A stretch of DNA of 64,000 nucleotides. It comes from Bacillus sp. RO3 (GTDB taxonomy: Bacteria; Bacillota; Bacilli; Bacillales; Bacillaceae_B). Every line of letters begins with the position of its first letter. The stretch's first letter is position 1. The notes beneath the pieces were generated by a model. That model ran no database searches. It was not told the origin of the DNA and saw only the letters and a list, made by a program, of their open reading frames with translations. Positions 61,922-64,000 of this stretch are shown in pieces. The translations under genes and the position numbers were made by a program. The stretch covers positions 1 to 64,000 of the forward strand of contig NZ_JAAXCV010000030.1 of assembly GCF_012911895.1 (NCBI RefSeq), in the 5' to 3' direction.

Positions 61922-61955
61922 AAAGCCTGGAAGTGTATAATCTCCAGGCTTTACT
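61922..61955 (+). terminator. Mn catalase terminator
   Basis: AAAGCCTGGA / TCCAGGCTTT 10-bp stem. The 61956-62110 stretch after it has no gene. Confidence 0.75.
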
Positions 61956-62110
61956 GAATTCCTTCCTTCTTTTTTCTCCTTTTTCCTTCTATTTTCATAC
62001 TAACTTGCTTTATCCCTCTGGATAGAACAAATGTTCTACCTCCAATAAAACTACTACTTATTATATAATGTTAGTTCTTTCTTATTTTTTATGGATAAAT
62101 ATAACTGTTA

Positions 62111-62147
62111 AAAAACCGTCATCCATTTATCAATCGAGATGACGGTT
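62111..62147 (-). terminator. xpt-pbuX terminator
   Basis: On the minus strand AACCGTCATC / GATGACGGTT followed by TTT. Confidence 0.85.
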
Positions 62148-62162
62148 ATTACATTGTTATGT

Positions 62163-64000
<1,838 letters not shown>

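Overview
This window reads as a chromosomal segment of an endospore-forming member of the Bacillaceae, outside the Bacillus cereus group as far as gene content shows. Evidence: small acid-soluble spore protein genes (sspO, sspN, tlp), a germinant-receptor operon, a spore-type manganese catalase with a DUF2642 partner, and a core order (sspO-acnA-yneN-sspN-tlp-yneP-yneQ-yneR ... plsY ... yneT-parE-parC) matching the B. subtilis yne/par region. Genus is inference only. There is no tRNA, rRNA or CRISPR array that I can see. The left edge holds the 5' end of a group II intron and the right edge cuts xpt.

Layout. (1) 1-19 kb is conserved backbone: the intron end behind the sspO terminator, aconitase with a CcpC-type box, a membrane-anchored thioredoxin, an FbpB-like small protein, spore proteins, a thioesterase, a CapA-family protein, PlsY, a YwdJ-type NCS2 permease, a three-gene Opu-type osmoprotectant ABC transporter, YneT and the topoisomerase IV genes with a LexA box. 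(2) 18-25 kb: an SDR oxidoreductase, an AGCS amino-acid/Na+ symporter behind two TTGTACAA boxes, a SWIM protein, a staygreen-domain protein, and a YtrA-type GntR/ABC operon with a 41-bp palindromic operator. (3) 25-38 kb is an AT-rich accessory region. It holds a string of unrelated single genes (acetyltransferases, SnoaL-like protein, isochorismatase, methyltransferase, C45 amidohydrolase, SMI1/KNR4 protein, GrpB protein), mostly in the same direction. A short repeat ending in AAATAATTGGTA, or its left part, recurs at most gene boundaries. Three decayed copies of one tyrosine recombinase sit inside the array as if they were cassettes. Two direct ~490-bp repeats carrying a second, also decayed, tyrosine recombinase bracket it. 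Many fragments of broken genes are present. (4) 38-50 kb: a KinB-like histidine kinase, a three-gene Nhe/Hbl-type tripartite toxin operon, a divergent secreted lipase, an extra class B penicillin-binding protein without PASTA domains, a LysM protein and a broken mepB. (5) 50-54 kb: an ECF41-type sigma factor divergent from a carboxymuconolactone-decarboxylase-like gene. Both have the same TGTCACA-N16-CGTT promoter. A 250-bp MITE follows. (6) 54-64 kb: twin His/Cys-rich small proteins, a DUF3231 protein, the ger operon (A-C-small membrane protein-B), DUF2642 plus Mn catalase, and xpt-pbuX for purine salvage.

How parts work together: spore genes recur across the window (protection, germination, catalase). 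The ECF41/CMD pair looks like a self-contained autoregulated switch. The toxin operon, lipase and extra PBP suggest secretion and antagonism functions. The 25-38 kb region is the best candidate for something undescribed: an integron-like array of repeat-bounded gene cassettes in a Firmicute chromosome, together with an isochorismatase gene that has a leader peptide and mutually exclusive hairpins over its ribosome binding site.
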